Source: Necropsobacter rosorum
GTDB taxonomy: Bacteria; Pseudomonadota; Gammaproteobacteria; Enterobacterales; Pasteurellaceae
DNA: 64,000 bases
Direction of reading: 5' to 3'
Assembly (NCBI GenBank): GCA_000751835.1
Contig: CCMQ01000008.1
Location: 124,001-188,000, forward strand
A program made the translations under genes and the position numbers. A model generated the notes under the pieces. It was given only the letters and a program-made list of their open reading frames with translations. It searched no databases and was not told the origin of the DNA. Every line of letters begins with the position of its first letter. Position 1 is the stretch's first letter. Shown piece by piece: positions 52,755 through 63,986 of the stretch.

Positions 52755-53978
52755 ATGGAAATTACTCTTGGCATTGCAATGTTCACGGTTATCGTATTGG
52801 TTTTAGCGGTTATCATCTTATTCGCCAAATCCAAACTGGTAAACTCCGGCGACATTACAATTGAAATCAATAACGATCCGAGCAAAGCGATCAGCCTGCC
52901 GGCCGGCGGTAAATTATTAGGCGCGCTGGCGAGCAAAGGCATCTTCGTATCCTCCGCTTGCGGCGGCGGCGGTTCCTGCGGTCAATGCGTCGTAAAAGTA
53001 ACGGAAGGCGGCGGCGATATTCTGCCGACCGAGCTTTCCCATATTTCTAAACGTGAAGCGAAAGAGGGCTATCGCCTTTCCTGTCAGGTCAACGTGAAGA
53101 ACAGCATGAAAATTGAACTGCCGGAAGAAGTGTTCGGGGTGAAAAAATGGGAATGCACCGTTATCTCCAACGATAACAAAGCGACTTTCATTAAAGAGCT
53201 CAAACTGGCGATTCCGGAAGGCGAGGAAGTACCGTTCCGTGCCGGCGGCTATATTCAGATTGAAGCCGAACCGCATACGGTTTATTACAAAGACTTCGAC
53301 ATTCCGCAGGAATATCACGAAGACTGGGATAAATACGATTTATGGCGTTATGTGTCCAAAGTGGACGATCATATTATCCGCGCCTATTCCATGGCGTCTT
53401 ATCCGGAAGAAAAAGGCATTATTATGCTGAACGTGCGTATTGCAACGCCGCCTCCGCGTAATCCTGACGTGCCGCCGGGACAAATGTCCTCTTATATCTG
53501 GTCGTTAAAACCGGGTGATAAAGTGACGATTTCCGGGCCGTTCGGCGAATTCTTCGCCAAAGATACCGATGCGGAAATGGTGTTTATCGGCGGCGGTGCC
53601 GGTATGGCGCCGATGCGTTCGCATATTTTCGACCAGTTAAAACGTCTGCATTCCAAACGTAAAATTTCCTTCTGGTACGGCGCACGTTCCAAACGGGAAA
53701 TGTTCTATGTGGAAGATTTCGACCAGTTACAGGCCGAAAATCCGAACTTTACCTGGCATGTGGCGTTGTCCGATCCGTTGCCGGACGACAACTGGGACGG
53801 TTACACCGGATTTATTCACAACGTGCTTTATGAAAATTATCTGAAAAATCACGAAGCGCCGGAAGATTGCGAATACTACATGTGCGGACCGCCGGTGATG
53901 AACGCCGCCGTGATCGGCATGCTGAAAAATCTGGGTGTGGAAGATGAAAACATCTTATTGGATGATTTCGGCGGCTGA
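52755..53978 (+). CDS. nqrF: Na+-NQR subunit F (NADH dehydrogenase)
   Basis: This 407-residue subunit has an N-terminal helix, then a 2Fe-2S ferredoxin domain with [12 protein letters not shown] and a fourth Cys in LSCQV. The FAD domain has [11 protein letters not shown], and the NADH domain has [14 protein letters not shown] and the C-terminal [15 protein letters not shown]. It is the electron entry point of the complex, facing the cytoplasm. Confidence 0.97.
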   Translation: MEITLGIAMFTVIVLVLAVIILFAKSKLVNSGDITIEINNDPSKAISLPAGGKLLGALASKGIFVSSACGGGGSCGQCVVKVTEGGGDILPTELSHISKREAKEGYRLSCQVNVKNSMKIELPEEVFGVKKWECTVISNDNKATFIKELKLAIPEGEEVPFRAGGYIQIEAEPHTVYYKDFDIPQEYHEDWDKYDLWRYVSKVDDHIIRAYSMASYPEEKGIIMLNVRIATPPPRNPDVPPGQMSSYIWSLKPGDKVTISGPFGEFFAKDTDAEMVFIGGGAGMAPMRSHIFDQLKRLHSKRKISFWYGARSKREMFYVEDFDQLQAENPNFTWHVALSDPLPDDNWDGYTGFIHNVLYENYLKNHEAPEDCEYYMCGPPVMNAAVIGMLKNLGVEDENILLDDFGG

Positions 53979-54000
53979 TAAATCTCAGCGCGTAAATAAG

Positions 54001-54022
54001 AGCGGTCAGAAATCTGGCCGCT
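54001..54022 (+). terminator. Hairpin after nqrF
   Basis: AGCGGTCAGA and TCTGGCCGCT pair over 10 bp with one G-T pair and a tight loop, followed by TTTC. It is a probable operon-end or partial terminator, since apbE and nqrM lie further downstream. Confidence 0.6.
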
Positions 54023-54104
54023 TTCACCATTATTCGGCACAGAAAACCGTCACATGCCGTCTTTCAACCGCGGTTTAGCCGATAAGTACGGTAAGGAGAA
54101 CATC

Positions 54105-54458
54105 ATGTTCAGTTTTCAGCGCATTTATGATTTTACCCCGCAGGCAAACCAATGTGCGGTGTTCGTTGACCGGCTTTACCCGCGCGGTGTGCATAAGGCA
54201 TTGTTTCAGCACTGTTTATGGTTAAAATCCGTCACGCCGTCCAATGAGCTGCGCAAATGGTTTCATCAGGATCCGGCGGCGAATTTCGAGCTGTTTAAAC
54301 TGCGGTATCATCAGGAGTTGCTCGGTGCCGAACAGCAGCAGGGATTGGCACAGCTGAAAGCTCTAGCGCAGCAGCATGACAATGTGTTGCTGTTAAGTGC
54401 GGTCAAAAATCCGCAAAAAAGTCATATTCCGGTGTTACTGGAAGCGTTAAATCAATAA
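54105..54458 (+). CDS. DUF488 family protein (YeaO-like)
   Basis: This 117-residue protein reads IYDFTPQANQCAVFVDRLYPRGVHKALFQHCLWLKSVTPSNELRKWFHQDPAANFELFKLRYHQEL, the pattern of YeaO and other short DUF488 proteins (DRLYPRG motif). It starts at ATG 54105 with AAGGAG upstream. It sits between nqrF and apbE, so it may be co-transcribed with the NQR genes. Function unknown; no metal-binding Cys. Confidence 0.8.
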   Translation: MFSFQRIYDFTPQANQCAVFVDRLYPRGVHKALFQHCLWLKSVTPSNELRKWFHQDPAANFELFKLRYHQELLGAEQQQGLAQLKALAQQHDNVLLLSAVKNPQKSHIPVLLEALNQ

Positions 54459-54518
54459 TCTATTTTTATGCTTGGTATCTTTATTATTTTCAATCAGATA
54501 TGCAGGCATTCCGACATT

Positions 54519-55565
54519 ATGAAAAAGAAACGAATTTTTAGCTGGTGTTGTCTGGCGTTATGCGGCCTGATGCTGGCCGCCTGCAATAAGGAGCCGCAGA
54601 TCACAACGCTGAGCGGCAAAACCATGGGCACGACCTATCATATTAAATATATCGACGACGGCAGCTCGGCAGCGGATACCGCACGCACGCACGAACAGGT
54701 CGAAACGATTTTAAAAGACGTGAACGATAAAATGTCCACTTATATTCCGAGTTCGGAACTCAGCCGCTTTAATCAGTCGCGTCAAACGGATACGCCGGTT
54801 GAAATTTCGGCCGATTTGGCCACCGTTATCGGTGAGGCGCTGCGCTTAAACCGTCTTACCGAAGGGGCGCTGGATATTACCGTCGGGCCGCTGGTCAATT
54901 TATGGGGATTCGGCCCGGAAAAACGGGTTGAAAAACAACCCACAGCACAGCAATTGGCGCAGCGGCAGGCATGGGTCGGCATTGAAAAGCTGAAATTAAG
55001 CGAAAAGGACGGACGTTTTTACCTTGAAAAAGCCGTTCCCGAACTCTATGTTGATCTCTCTGCCATCGCCAAAGGTTTCGGCGTCGATAAAGTGGCGGAC
55101 TATATCGAAAGTATCGGCATTGCCGATTATCTGGTGGAAATCGGCGGTGAAATCCGCGCAAAAGGCCGCAATCTCGAGGGAAAAGTCTGGCAAATCGCCA
55201 TTGAAAAACCGACCTTTGACGGTTCGAGAGCGGTAGAACAGGTTATCGGACTGGGGAATCTGGCGATGGCCACTTCCGGCGATTACCGCAATTATTTTGA
55301 GGATAACGGCAAACGCTTTTCCCATGAAATCGATCCGAAAAGCGGCTACCCGATCCAGCATCATTTAGCTTCAATTACCGTGCTGGATCCGTCGTCTATG
55401 CGCGCGGACGGGTTGTCCACCGGCTTGTTCGTATTAGGCGAGGATAAAGCCCTGCAGATCGCGGAACAACACAATCTGCCGGTTTATCTGATCATCAAAA
55501 CGCAGGACGGCTTTTCCACCAAAATGTCCTCCGCGTTTGAAAAACTGTTAAACAACAAGGAATAA
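54519..55565 (+). CDS. apbE: FAD:protein FMN transferase (lipoprotein)
   Basis: This 348-residue protein has a lipoprotein signal with lipobox LAAC near residue 21. ApbE domain motifs are GTTYHIKY, MSTYIPSSELSRFN, TEGALDITVGPLVNLWGFGP, SAIAKGFGVDKVADY, YLVEIGGEIRAKG, ATSGDYRNYFEDNGKRFSHEIDPKSGYP and RADGLSTGLFVLG. It moves FMN from FAD to Thr of NqrB and NqrC in the periplasm. The start is ATG 54519 giving the lipobox at the expected distance. It lies directly before nqrM. Confidence 0.95.
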   Translation: MKKKRIFSWCCLALCGLMLAACNKEPQITTLSGKTMGTTYHIKYIDDGSSAADTARTHEQVETILKDVNDKMSTYIPSSELSRFNQSRQTDTPVEISADLATVIGEALRLNRLTEGALDITVGPLVNLWGFGPEKRVEKQPTAQQLAQRQAWVGIEKLKLSEKDGRFYLEKAVPELYVDLSAIAKGFGVDKVADYIESIGIADYLVEIGGEIRAKGRNLEGKVWQIAIEKPTFDGSRAVEQVIGLGNLAMATSGDYRNYFEDNGKRFSHEIDPKSGYPIQHHLASITVLDPSSMRADGLSTGLFVLGEDKALQIAEQHNLPVYLIIKTQDGFSTKMSSAFEKLLNNKE

Positions 55566-55568
55566 CCT

Positions 55569-55817
55569 ATGCAATTATTTTTGATTACCTTCGGCCTGTT
55601 TATTCTGGTGATCCTCGGCATGTCACTGGGCTATATCGTGAAGAAAAAATCCATCGCCGGCAGCTGCGGCGGCATTTCCAGCCTCGGGCTGAAAAAAGTC
55701 TGCGACTGTGAAGAACCTTGCGATAACCTGAAACAAAAAGTGGCGAAAGGGGAAGCAGATCCGGCGGAGTTAGCGCGTTTTGAGAAAAATAACGCGCAAT
55801 TTTACGAAGTGAAATAA
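55569..55817 (+). CDS. nqrM: Na+-NQR maturation factor NqrM
   Basis: This 82-residue protein has one N-terminal helix and then four Cys in IAGSCGGISSLGLKKVCDCEEPCDN, as in NqrM (DUF539). It is required for assembling the iron site of NqrD/NqrE in Vibrio and Klebsiella. It follows apbE by three bases, the usual apbE-nqrM order. Confidence 0.95.
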   Translation: MQLFLITFGLFILVILGMSLGYIVKKKSIAGSCGGISSLGLKKVCDCEEPCDNLKQKVAKGEADPAELARFEKNNAQFYEVK

Positions 55818-55834
55818 TTTTTCGGAGCAACATT

Positions 55835-56053
55835 ATGCCTTACGTTAATATCAAAGTGACCGGCGGCAAAGAAGCGCCGACGGCGCAGCAAAAAGCGGAA
55901 CTTATCCGCGGTGTGACCGAACTGCTGCACAATGTGCTGGGAAAAAATCCGGCCACCACCGTGGTGGTGATCGACGAAGTGGAAACCGATAACTGGGGAA
56001 TCGGCGGCAAAACCGTTACCGTACGGCGTCAGGAGACATCCTGCGAAGAATAA
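55835..56053 (+). CDS. 4-oxalocrotonate tautomerase family protein
   Basis: This 72-residue protein begins MPYVNIKV, giving the catalytic Pro after Met removal, and has AELIRGVTELLHNVLGKNP and VVIDEVETDNWGIGG, typical of 4-OT and YwhB-like tautomerases. It forms hexamers or dimers in the family. Substrate unknown. It is 17 bases after nqrM, probably the same transcript. Confidence 0.88.
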   Translation: MPYVNIKVTGGKEAPTAQQKAELIRGVTELLHNVLGKNPATTVVVIDEVETDNWGIGGKTVTVRRQETSCEE

Positions 56054-56107
56054 ACGACGGCGAAAACTTGATAAAAAACGACCGCACTTTAGGTGCCGGA
56101 GAACATA

Positions 56108-57259
56108 ATGAAATCAGAAACCTACCAACAGCATTTCCCGCAGCTCAGCGCCGCGCAGCTTGCCGAACACGGCAAACGAAAAGTGATTGTCGGCATGTCG
56201 GGCGGGGTGGATTCTTCCGTATCCGCCTTTATTTTGCAGCAACAGGGCTATCAGGTGGAAGGCCTGTTTATGAAAAACTGGGAAGAGGACGACGACACCG
56301 ACTATTGCACTGCGGCGGCGGATCTGGCCGATGCGCAGGCGGTGTGCGATAAACTGGGGATTCGCCTGCATAAAATTAACTTTGCCGCCGAATACTGGGA
56401 CAACGTGTTCGAACATTTTCTGGCGGAATATAAAGCCGGCCGCACGCCGAATCCGGATATTCTGTGCAATAAAGAAATCAAATTCAAAGCCTTTCTGGAC
56501 TATGCCGCCGAGGATCTGGGCGCCGATTATATCGCCACCGGCCATTATGTGCGCCGGCGCGATGTCGACGGTCGGACGCAACTTTTGCGCGGTCTGGACA
56601 ATAACAAGGATCAGAGCTATTTTCTTTATACTCTGAGCCATCAGCAGGTGGCGCAAAGCCTATTTCCGGTCGGCGACATTGAAAAACCGATCGTGCGCGC
56701 CATTGCCGAAGAGCTGGGGCTGGCGACGGCGAAGAAAAAAGATTCCACCGGCATTTGTTTTATCGGCGAGCGTAAATTCAAAGATTTTCTGGCGCGTTTT
56801 CTGCCCGCGCAACCGGGCGACATAAAAACCACCGAGGGCGAGATTATCGGACGCCATCAGGGCCTGATGTATCACACGCTCGGCCAGCGTAAAGGGTTGG
56901 GCATCGGCGGTGTCAAAGGCAAAGACGAAAATGCCTGGTATGTGGTGGAAAAAGATCTGCAAAATAACGTGTTAGTGGTGGCTCAGGGGCTGGATAATAC
57001 GGCGCTGCTGTCGCGCGGACTGATCGCAGGCCAGCTGCATTGGGTGGATCGCCAACCGCTGCGTCAGCCGTTGCGCTGCACGGTCAAAACCCGTTATCGT
57101 CAGGCGGATATTGCCTGCCAAATTATCCCGCTGCATGACGATGGCATCGAAGTCCGTTTCGAACAACCGCAAATTGCGGTCACACCCGGCCAGTCCGCGG
57201 TGTTCTATCAAGGCGAAGTCTGTCTCGGCGGCGGCGTGATAGAACGGCAAATCAAATAA
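56108..57259 (+). CDS. mnmA: tRNA-specific 2-thiouridylase MnmA
   Basis: In this 383-residue protein the PP-loop [10 protein letters not shown] (near 30) activates U34 with ATP. Catalytic Cys residues are in [12 protein letters not shown] (near 120) and [12 protein letters not shown] (near 217). [11 protein letters not shown] matches the family. It makes 2-thiouridine at position 34 of Lys, Glu and Gln tRNAs. ATG 56108 with CCGGAG upstream gives the usual length. A USS lies just before it. hflD and purB follow further on, as in E. coli, but with two extra genes between. Confidence 0.96.
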   Translation: MKSETYQQHFPQLSAAQLAEHGKRKVIVGMSGGVDSSVSAFILQQQGYQVEGLFMKNWEEDDDTDYCTAAADLADAQAVCDKLGIRLHKINFAAEYWDNVFEHFLAEYKAGRTPNPDILCNKEIKFKAFLDYAAEDLGADYIATGHYVRRRDVDGRTQLLRGLDNNKDQSYFLYTLSHQQVAQSLFPVGDIEKPIVRAIAEELGLATAKKKDSTGICFIGERKFKDFLARFLPAQPGDIKTTEGEIIGRHQGLMYHTLGQRKGLGIGGVKGKDENAWYVVEKDLQNNVLVVAQGLDNTALLSRGLIAGQLHWVDRQPLRQPLRCTVKTRYRQADIACQIIPLHDDGIEVRFEQPQIAVTPGQSAVFYQGEVCLGGGVIERQIK

Positions 57260-57277
57260 CGAATTGACTATTCAGCC

Positions 57278-57306
57278 AAAGTGCGGTGAAAAAGACCGCA
57301 CTTTTT
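57278..57306 (+). terminator. Inverted USS pair terminator after mnmA
   Basis: AAAGTGCGGT (57278-57287) and ACCGCACTTT (57295-57304) form a perfect 10-bp stem with a T-run. Two opposed USS double as the mnmA terminator. Confidence 0.9.
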
Positions 57307-57323
57307 CTACTCAACGAGGACAT

Positions 57324-57749
57324 ATGAACTTTATCATTAAACCGATGCGGCCGTCCCATTACCAACAGGTTTACGCCTTGTGGAACAGTATTGAGGGCAT
57401 GGATCTGCATGCGGTGGACGACAATCCGACTGCCATTGCGGCTTTTTTAGACTTTAATCCGGATCTGAATTATATCGCCGAAGCGGACGGCAAGGTGGTC
57501 GGCGTGGTGATGTGCGGCTTCGACGGACGTCGCGCCACCATTTATCATGCTGCGGTGGCGACGGCATACCGCGGCTGCGGAATCGCCACGGCGCTGCTGG
57601 AAAGGGTGGAAAAAGTGCTGAAAGCCAAAAATATCACCAAAGGCCGCCTGTTGGCGTTTAAATCCAATGAAGCGGCGGCGGTGTTCTGGCAGAAAGCCGG
57701 CTGGACGCTGCATAACCGGTTTAATTATTTTTCCAAAAGCCTGCTTTAG
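57324..57749 (+). CDS. GNAT acetyltransferase, YpeA-like
   Basis: This 141-residue protein has the order MRPSHYQQVYALWNS, AEADGKVVGVVMCGFDGRRATIYHAAVATAYRGCGIATALLERVEK (acetyl-CoA motif A, RGCGIA), then AAVFWQKAGW. It resembles YpeA. It starts at ATG 57324 with CGAGGA upstream. It is convergent with the PCu(A)C gene, overlapping it by four bases. Substrate unknown. Confidence 0.85.
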   Translation: MNFIIKPMRPSHYQQVYALWNSIEGMDLHAVDDNPTAIAAFLDFNPDLNYIAEADGKVVGVVMCGFDGRRATIYHAAVATAYRGCGIATALLERVEKVLKAKNITKGRLLAFKSNEAAAVFWQKAGWTLHNRFNYFSKSLL

Positions 57750-58156
57750 TGGGCAATAACTTTCGCCCGTACCGGCAGGGTTTCTCCGTTATCAAAAAAT
57801 AGTGTCAGCGGCAATTCGCTGTCCGGCATCAAAGCCTGAGCTGAATCGAACACCATAATATGCAACCCGCCGCGTTTTAGCTCGACGCTGCCGTGCGGCG
57901 GAATGTCGATGCCGGTGACGGTCAGCATTTTGCCGTTTTGCATGCCGTGCAATTCTAAACGGGACGGCACCGCACTTTCCGCCATGGCCAGACTGACCGC
58001 CTGCTCACCGGTATTGGTCAGGCGCATAAAAACCGCCGTCGGTTCACCGGCTTTTTGGGTGGCGAATACCACCGGCTGCTCAACCTGAATTTCAGCGGCG
58101 GCAATGGCAGGGAAAAGTGCGGTCAGAATCAGCAGTGTTTTGGTGAAATAATGCAT
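57746..58156 (-). CDS. Periplasmic copper chaperone PCu(A)C
   Basis: This 136-residue protein has a signal peptide of about 20 residues and a cupredoxin-like fold with Cu(I) ligands in RLELHGMQNGKMLTVTG and GGLHIMVF (H, M, H, M pattern). The family delivers copper to the CuA site of cytochrome oxidase. Pasteurellaceae often lack CuA oxidases, so another copper target is possible. A USS lies in its signal-peptide region. Confidence 0.88.
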   Translation of the reverse strand: MHYFTKTLLILTALFPAIAAAEIQVEQPVVFATQKAGEPTAVFMRLTNTGEQAVSLAMAESAVPSRLELHGMQNGKMLTVTGIDIPPHGSVELKRGGLHIMVFDSAQALMPDSELPLTLFFDNGETLPVRAKVIAH

Positions 58157-58290
58157 CGTTGTTATCCTTCATTATTGAAACGGCGCTATTATAACAGGAT
58201 TTGTGATGACCTTTAAAACACGGCGGAAAAATGCTATATTGCTCACACTTTTCGGGTTGCTTTTGATTACAACGGGTTATTACAATTCCT

Positions 58291-58902
58291 ATGGCCAATT
58301 ACTATGACATCACCTTAGCCCTGGCCGGCGTCTGCCAGTCTGCCAAACTGGTGCAACAATTTGCCTTGCACGGACAAGCGGATGAAGCGGCGTTTCATAC
58401 CTCGATTACGACGTTATTGCAAACGGCGCCGGAAAACATTCTGGATATTTACGGCGGACATGAACGCCAGCTGAAACTGGGGCTGCAGATTTTAATGGAA
58501 CAGCTTAACGGCAGCGAGCCGGATCTGAACCGCTATTGGCTGAGCCTGCTGGCGCTGGAAGGCAAACTGCATAAAAATCCGCAGGCAAAGGCCGAACTGG
58601 CGCGTCGGATTCAGTATTTGCCGACCCAGTTGCAGCATTATGCGCTGTTTGACGAGCAGATGCTGTCCACGATTGCCGGCATTTATGTGGATGTAATAAG
58701 CCCGCTGGGCAGCAGAATCCAAGTGACGGGCGCGCCGCAATATTTACAGCAGCTGCCGATCCATAACCGCATCCGTGCCAGCCTGTTGGCGGGCATTCGC
58801 TCCGCCGTATTATGGCGGCAGGTCGGCGGCAGCAAATGGCAGATTCTTTTTTCACGCCGTAAAATCGCCACCATGGCACAACAACTTTATTCATCTCTTT
58901 AG
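58291..58902 (+). CDS. hflD: HflD, regulator of lysogeny
   Basis: This 203-residue protein reads [28 protein letters not shown], then [12 protein letters not shown] and [35 protein letters not shown], matching HflD (YcfC) throughout. In E. coli it binds phage lambda CII and lies between mnmA and purB. Here it is 12 bases before purB. Confidence 0.94.
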   Translation: MANYYDITLALAGVCQSAKLVQQFALHGQADEAAFHTSITTLLQTAPENILDIYGGHERQLKLGLQILMEQLNGSEPDLNRYWLSLLALEGKLHKNPQAKAELARRIQYLPTQLQHYALFDEQMLSTIAGIYVDVISPLGSRIQVTGAPQYLQQLPIHNRIRASLLAGIRSAVLWRQVGGSKWQILFSRRKIATMAQQLYSSL

Positions 58903-60282
<1,380 letters not shown>

Positions 60283-60382
60283 AAAAATGCACCGCACTTT
60301 TGCCTCCGTGCGCCATGACGGGCTTATCCACAATCTGCGCGTGTCGTGCGATTTGCACTGAGCGCGGTAGTGCAAAAGGGTT

Positions 60383-60414
60383 AAAAAAAGACATTGCCTC
60401 CGCAATGTCTTTTT
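60383..60414. terminator. Bidirectional terminator between purB and gst
   Basis: GACATTGC (60390-60397) and GCAATGTC (60402-60409), loop CTCC, are flanked by an A-run before and a T-run after, serving both convergent genes. Confidence 0.9.
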
Positions 60415-60445
60415 GCTTTTTCAGCCGATCGCGAAACCGAATCCG

Positions 60446-61060
60446 TCAGGCTAATCCTTCCTGCTTGCGCACCTGCTGCACGCCTTGATTCGCTTCAACC
60501 CGCGCAATAAACGCCTTAAACTGGCTAAACGCACTGATATCGATACCGAGTTTGCCGCACCAGTTCAGCATGACGTATAAATACACATCGGCGACGGAAA
60601 TCTGTTCGCCGAAGAAAATATGGCTTTCCAGATGACGATTGGCGATCGCCAGATAAGCCAAGAGTTTTTGCGTCGCCGCCTGACGAATAGCGGCGCCGAG
60701 TTCATCCTTGCCCTGCGCATAATCCGGTAGGCGGAATAACTCGCCGAATGTTTTGTGTACATCGGCGTTAAAAAAGGCCAGCCAGCGCATTGCTTTGGCT
60801 TTATCCCGCACGGTTTTGCTGCCGAACAGGCGAGCCTCGGGATAGAGCGCGTCCAAATAAGACAAAATCGCGACATTCTGTGACAGCACCAGCTCACCGT
60901 CTTCCAGTACCGGTACGCTGCCCAGCGGATTAAGCGCGAGATAATCCGGCGATTTGAGCGCTTCACGCGAAACGGCCTGCGCCTGATACGGCTGACCGAT
61001 CCACGCCAGCGCGGTGTGCGGTACGAATGAGCAGGCGCCCGGCAGATAATACAGTTTCAT
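60446..61060 (-). CDS. gst: Glutathione S-transferase (GstA-like)
   Basis: This 204-residue protein has an N-terminal thioredoxin-like domain [25 protein letters not shown], with the Cys-Ser pair of beta-class enzymes, and [24 protein letters not shown], the glutathione gamma-glutamyl site. A helical C-terminal domain contains [12 protein letters not shown]. It conjugates or reduces electrophiles with glutathione. Confidence 0.93.
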   Translation of the reverse strand: MKLYYLPGACSFVPHTALAWIGQPYQAQAVSREALKSPDYLALNPLGSVPVLEDGELVLSQNVAILSYLDALYPEARLFGSKTVRDKAKAMRWLAFFNADVHKTFGELFRLPDYAQGKDELGAAIRQAATQKLLAYLAIANRHLESHIFFGEQISVADVYLYVMLNWCGKLGIDISAFSQFKAFIARVEANQGVQQVRKQEGLA

Positions 61061-61126
61061 CGTATTTTTCTCCTGTGTAACGAATAAGTGCGGTCATTTT
61101 AACAGGAATTTCGGCGACGGAAAGGG

Positions 61127-63019
61127 TTAACGCAATGCCAGCGGATTTTTATTCTGCTGCATAGTCGAGCGATGTTCGCGGATAACGCTGATAAAAGGCT
61201 GCGCGAAACGTTCCAGTTTAATCGCCCCGACGCCGTTAATCAGCAGCATTTCGCGGCTGGTTGTCGGCTGATATTGCGCCATTTCCTGCAAGGTGGCGTC
61301 ATTGAATACGATATAGGGCGGAATATTTTCTTTATCAGCGATTTGCTTGCGCAGAAAACGCAGGCGTGCGAACAGATCTTTATCATAATTGGGCGGGGCG
61401 TTTTTCAGCGGTGCCTGCGCACTGCTCACCGACGAGCTGCGCGGCATCGCCAGCTGTAGCGGCTGCTCGCCGCGCAGTACCGGTTTGGCGCTTTCGGTCA
61501 GGCGCAGGCTGCTGTTGAATTGATCGATCACCTGCTGTACCAGCCCCAGATGAATTAACTGACGGATAACCGATTGCCAGTATGCCGCACTGTGCTCCTT
61601 GCCGATACCGTAAACGGCGAGTTTGTCATGACCGTTATCCTTAATTTTCTGATTTTGCAGGCCGCGCAGCACAGCGATCACATAATGGCTGCCGAAACGT
61701 TGTCCGACCCGGTAAATCGCCGACATGACCTTTTGCGCATCCAGCAGCCCGTCGTATCGGGTCGGCGGATCCAGACAGATATCGCAGTTATTACAGGGGC
61801 TCTGGCGCCGTTCGCCGAAATAGTTGAGCAGCACCAGACGGCGGCAGGTCTGGCTTTCGGCAAATTCGCCGATCGCTTCCAGTTTATGCTGTTCTATCTG
61901 GCGCTGCGGGCTTTCCGGCTTTTCCAGCAGCATTTTTTGCAGCCAGGCATAATCGGCGGGGTCGTAAAACAGCACCGCCTGTGCCGGCAAATCGTCCCGC
62001 CCGGCGCGACCGGTTTCCTGATAATAAGCCTCAATGCTGCGCGGTAAATCGAAATGGGCAACAAAGCGAACATTGGATTTATTGATCCCCATGCCGAAAG
62101 CGATAGTGGCGACCACCACCTGAATATTATCCCGCTGAAATGCACGTTGCACATGTTCCCGCTGTTCGCTCGGCATGCCGGCGTGATAGGCATCCGCCGC
62201 CACACCGCGTTTGCGCAGGCTTTCTGCGATGCGTTCCACTTTGTTGCGGCTGTTGCAGTAAATAATTCCGCTTTTGCCTTTTTGTGCCAGCACGAAGCGG
62301 CACAGCTGTTCCATCGGTTTGAATTTTTCCACCAGCGTATAACGAATATTCGGGCGATCGAAACTGCCGATATAAATATGCGGATCCTGCAAATTCAGAT
62401 GGTGCAGAATGTCCTGCCGCGTGGTGTGATCGGCGGTGGCGGTCAGCGCCATAATCGGCGCCTGCGGAAAACAGCTTTTTAAACCGCCGAGCCGCGCATA
62501 TTCCGGACGGAAATCGTGTCCCCATTGGGAGATGCAGTGGGCTTCGTCAATGGCGATAAAACTGACCTGACAGTGGGAAATAAAATGGAAAAAGCTGTTG
62601 GTCATGGCTTTTTCCGGCGAAATATACAGCAATTTCAGCTGCCCGGACATAGCTTTGTTCTGCACCTGTTGCTGCTGCTCAAAGGTCTGGGTCGAATTCA
62701 GATAATCCGCCTGAATGCCGTTTGCCGACAGGTGATCCACCTGATCTTTCATCAATGAAATCAGCGGCGAAATCACCAAGGTTAAGCCGCTGAAACACAG
62801 GGCGGGAATTTGATAACACAGGGATTTGCCGTTACCGGTGGCCATGATGACCAGACTGTCGTGGCGGGCTAAGGCGGCGTTGATAATGTCTTGCTGCCCC
62901 TGACGGAAAGACTGATAACCGAAAACCGAATGCAGGATATGAAGTGCGGTGTCGTTTGAGGCAGAATCCGCAGAAAAATGCACCGCACTTTGTGCCGGTT
63001 CGGGCGCCGGATTGCTCAT
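61127..63019 (-). CDS. recQ: ATP-dependent DNA helicase RecQ
   Basis: The 630-residue protein has helicase motifs FGYQSFRQGQQDIINAAL, MATGNGKSLCYQIPAL (Walker A), AIDEAHCISQWGHDFRPEY (DEAH and aromatic loop) and QETGRAGRDDLPAQ. It also has the RecQ zinc Cys set (CRRLVLLNYFG, CNNCDIC) and a C-terminal HRDC domain. It unwinds DNA 3'-5' in recombination and repair. ATG 63019 overlaps the cyaY stop by one base (TGATG), implying coupling. An upstream start would lie inside cyaY. Confidence 0.96.
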   Translation of the reverse strand: MSNPAPEPAQSAVHFSADSASNDTALHILHSVFGYQSFRQGQQDIINAALARHDSLVIMATGNGKSLCYQIPALCFSGLTLVISPLISLMKDQVDHLSANGIQADYLNSTQTFEQQQQVQNKAMSGQLKLLYISPEKAMTNSFFHFISHCQVSFIAIDEAHCISQWGHDFRPEYARLGGLKSCFPQAPIMALTATADHTTRQDILHHLNLQDPHIYIGSFDRPNIRYTLVEKFKPMEQLCRFVLAQKGKSGIIYCNSRNKVERIAESLRKRGVAADAYHAGMPSEQREHVQRAFQRDNIQVVVATIAFGMGINKSNVRFVAHFDLPRSIEAYYQETGRAGRDDLPAQAVLFYDPADYAWLQKMLLEKPESPQRQIEQHKLEAIGEFAESQTCRRLVLLNYFGERRQSPCNNCDICLDPPTRYDGLLDAQKVMSAIYRVGQRFGSHYVIAVLRGLQNQKIKDNGHDKLAVYGIGKEHSAAYWQSVIRQLIHLGLVQQVIDQFNSSLRLTESAKPVLRGEQPLQLAMPRSSSVSSAQAPLKNAPPNYDKDLFARLRFLRKQIADKENIPPYIVFNDATLQEMAQYQPTTSREMLLINGVGAIKLERFAQPFISVIREHRSTMQQNKNPLALR

Positions 63020-63327
63020 CAGGCGAAACTCACTTGCTCTCCGTGTGCGCGGCATGCCTGTTCCAGACATGGCCAGAATAATTGCCCGTCGGCGCTAATC
63101 CATTGATTGTCTTTAAAATGGAAATGAAAACCGCCGGCTTTGCTGGCCAGCCAGAGCTCCAAGAGCGGTTCCTGTTTATTGACCACCACCTGACTGCGAT
63201 CGGCAAAGGTAATGGTAAACACCGAACCTTGGGTGTCGCAATCCGCGTCGCAATCCTGTTTTTCTAATTCGTCTTCGATTTTTAACCAGATTTGTTCGAT
63301 ATTCTGATGATATTCCGCTACGTTCAT
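63019..63327 (-). CDS. cyaY: Iron donor/frataxin-like protein CyaY
   Basis: This 102-residue protein reads MNVAEYHQNIEQIWLKIEDE (acidic first helix), QGSVFTITFADRSQVVVNKQEPLLELWLASKAGGFHFHF and DGQLFWPCLEQACRAHG, as in Haemophilus CyaY. It binds iron and tunes iron-sulfur cluster assembly with IscS. The start is ATG 63327, eight codons inside a longer frame, by comparison with the family. It is co-transcribed with recQ. Confidence 0.94.
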   Translation of the reverse strand: MNVAEYHQNIEQIWLKIEDELEKQDCDADCDTQGSVFTITFADRSQVVVNKQEPLLELWLASKAGGFHFHFKDNQWISADGQLFWPCLEQACRAHGEQVSFA

Positions 63328-63486
63328 GATTGTGTCCTGTTGTGTTTTCATAGGGCTAGATTATAGATATTTTCCCGGGGCAGTACAAATGGAAATGCGA
63401 CGGCGGGCTTTAATCCGTTCTTCTTAAAGCCCTGACAGAGTAAGCTGAAAATCAGTATTAAGGTGTTGAAAAAGCCGGTCGGCGCA

Positions 63487-63921
63487 TTACGGTTTCAGCT
63501 CAAAATTCTGTAGCGGATATTCCGCATTGTCGCTGATCAGTTTCAGGCTGTAGTCACCGAGCGGGTCGCTGTGGTCGAACTTCCAGCAGTTGATGATTCG
63601 GCCGTTGACCGGCGTGGCGGAAAAGGCGAATTCATGCCGGGTGTTGTCCGCACTGGTAGCGTTGTTGAAGTGGAAGGTGGCGTTGCCCGGCGAGGTGATG
63701 ATCAGGCTGAATTTCATCGGCTGCGCGCTGTCGGCCAAATCTTTTAATTCCCAGCAGAACTGGCGGTTGTTATCGCTTTTGGAATAAACGCGGCCGTCAC
63801 TTAACCAAGGGCCGTCGGCGGAACCGGCTTTTTTAGCGCCGAAGGTAAATGTCGGATCGGCGGCAAATACATTGCCGGACAGAAAAAGTGCGGTCAGAAT
63901 AAATGAAGTTTTTTTCAACAT
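63487..63921 (-). CDS. Secreted protein of unknown function
   Basis: This 144-residue protein has a Sec signal peptide (about 1-20, SGNVFA). The mature part appears beta-rich: FTFGAKKAGSADGPWLSDGRVYSKSD, FCWELKDL, FSLIITSPGNATFHFN and INCWKFDHSDPLGDYSLKLISD. Two Cys may form a disulfide. It resembles an immunoglobulin-like or beta-sandwich periplasmic protein. I do not recognise the family. A USS lies near its signal sequence, so it is a long-resident gene. Standalone. Confidence 0.75.
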   Translation of the reverse strand: MLKKTSFILTALFLSGNVFAADPTFTFGAKKAGSADGPWLSDGRVYSKSDNNRQFCWELKDLADSAQPMKFSLIITSPGNATFHFNNATSADNTRHEFAFSATPVNGRIINCWKFDHSDPLGDYSLKLISDNAEYPLQNFELKP

Positions 63922-63947
63922 CACGGCTGCTCCAGATTACGAATATG

Positions 63948-63976
63948 AAAAAAGCCGTTAATCTGCATTAACGGCT
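63948..63976 (-). terminator. Terminator of a minus-strand gene at the right edge
   Basis: AGCCGTTAAT (63953-63962) and ATTAACGGCT (63967-63976) form a perfect 10-bp stem with loop CTGC. On the minus strand a six-T run follows. Confidence 0.9.
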
Positions 63977-63986
63977 CTTAAGAATT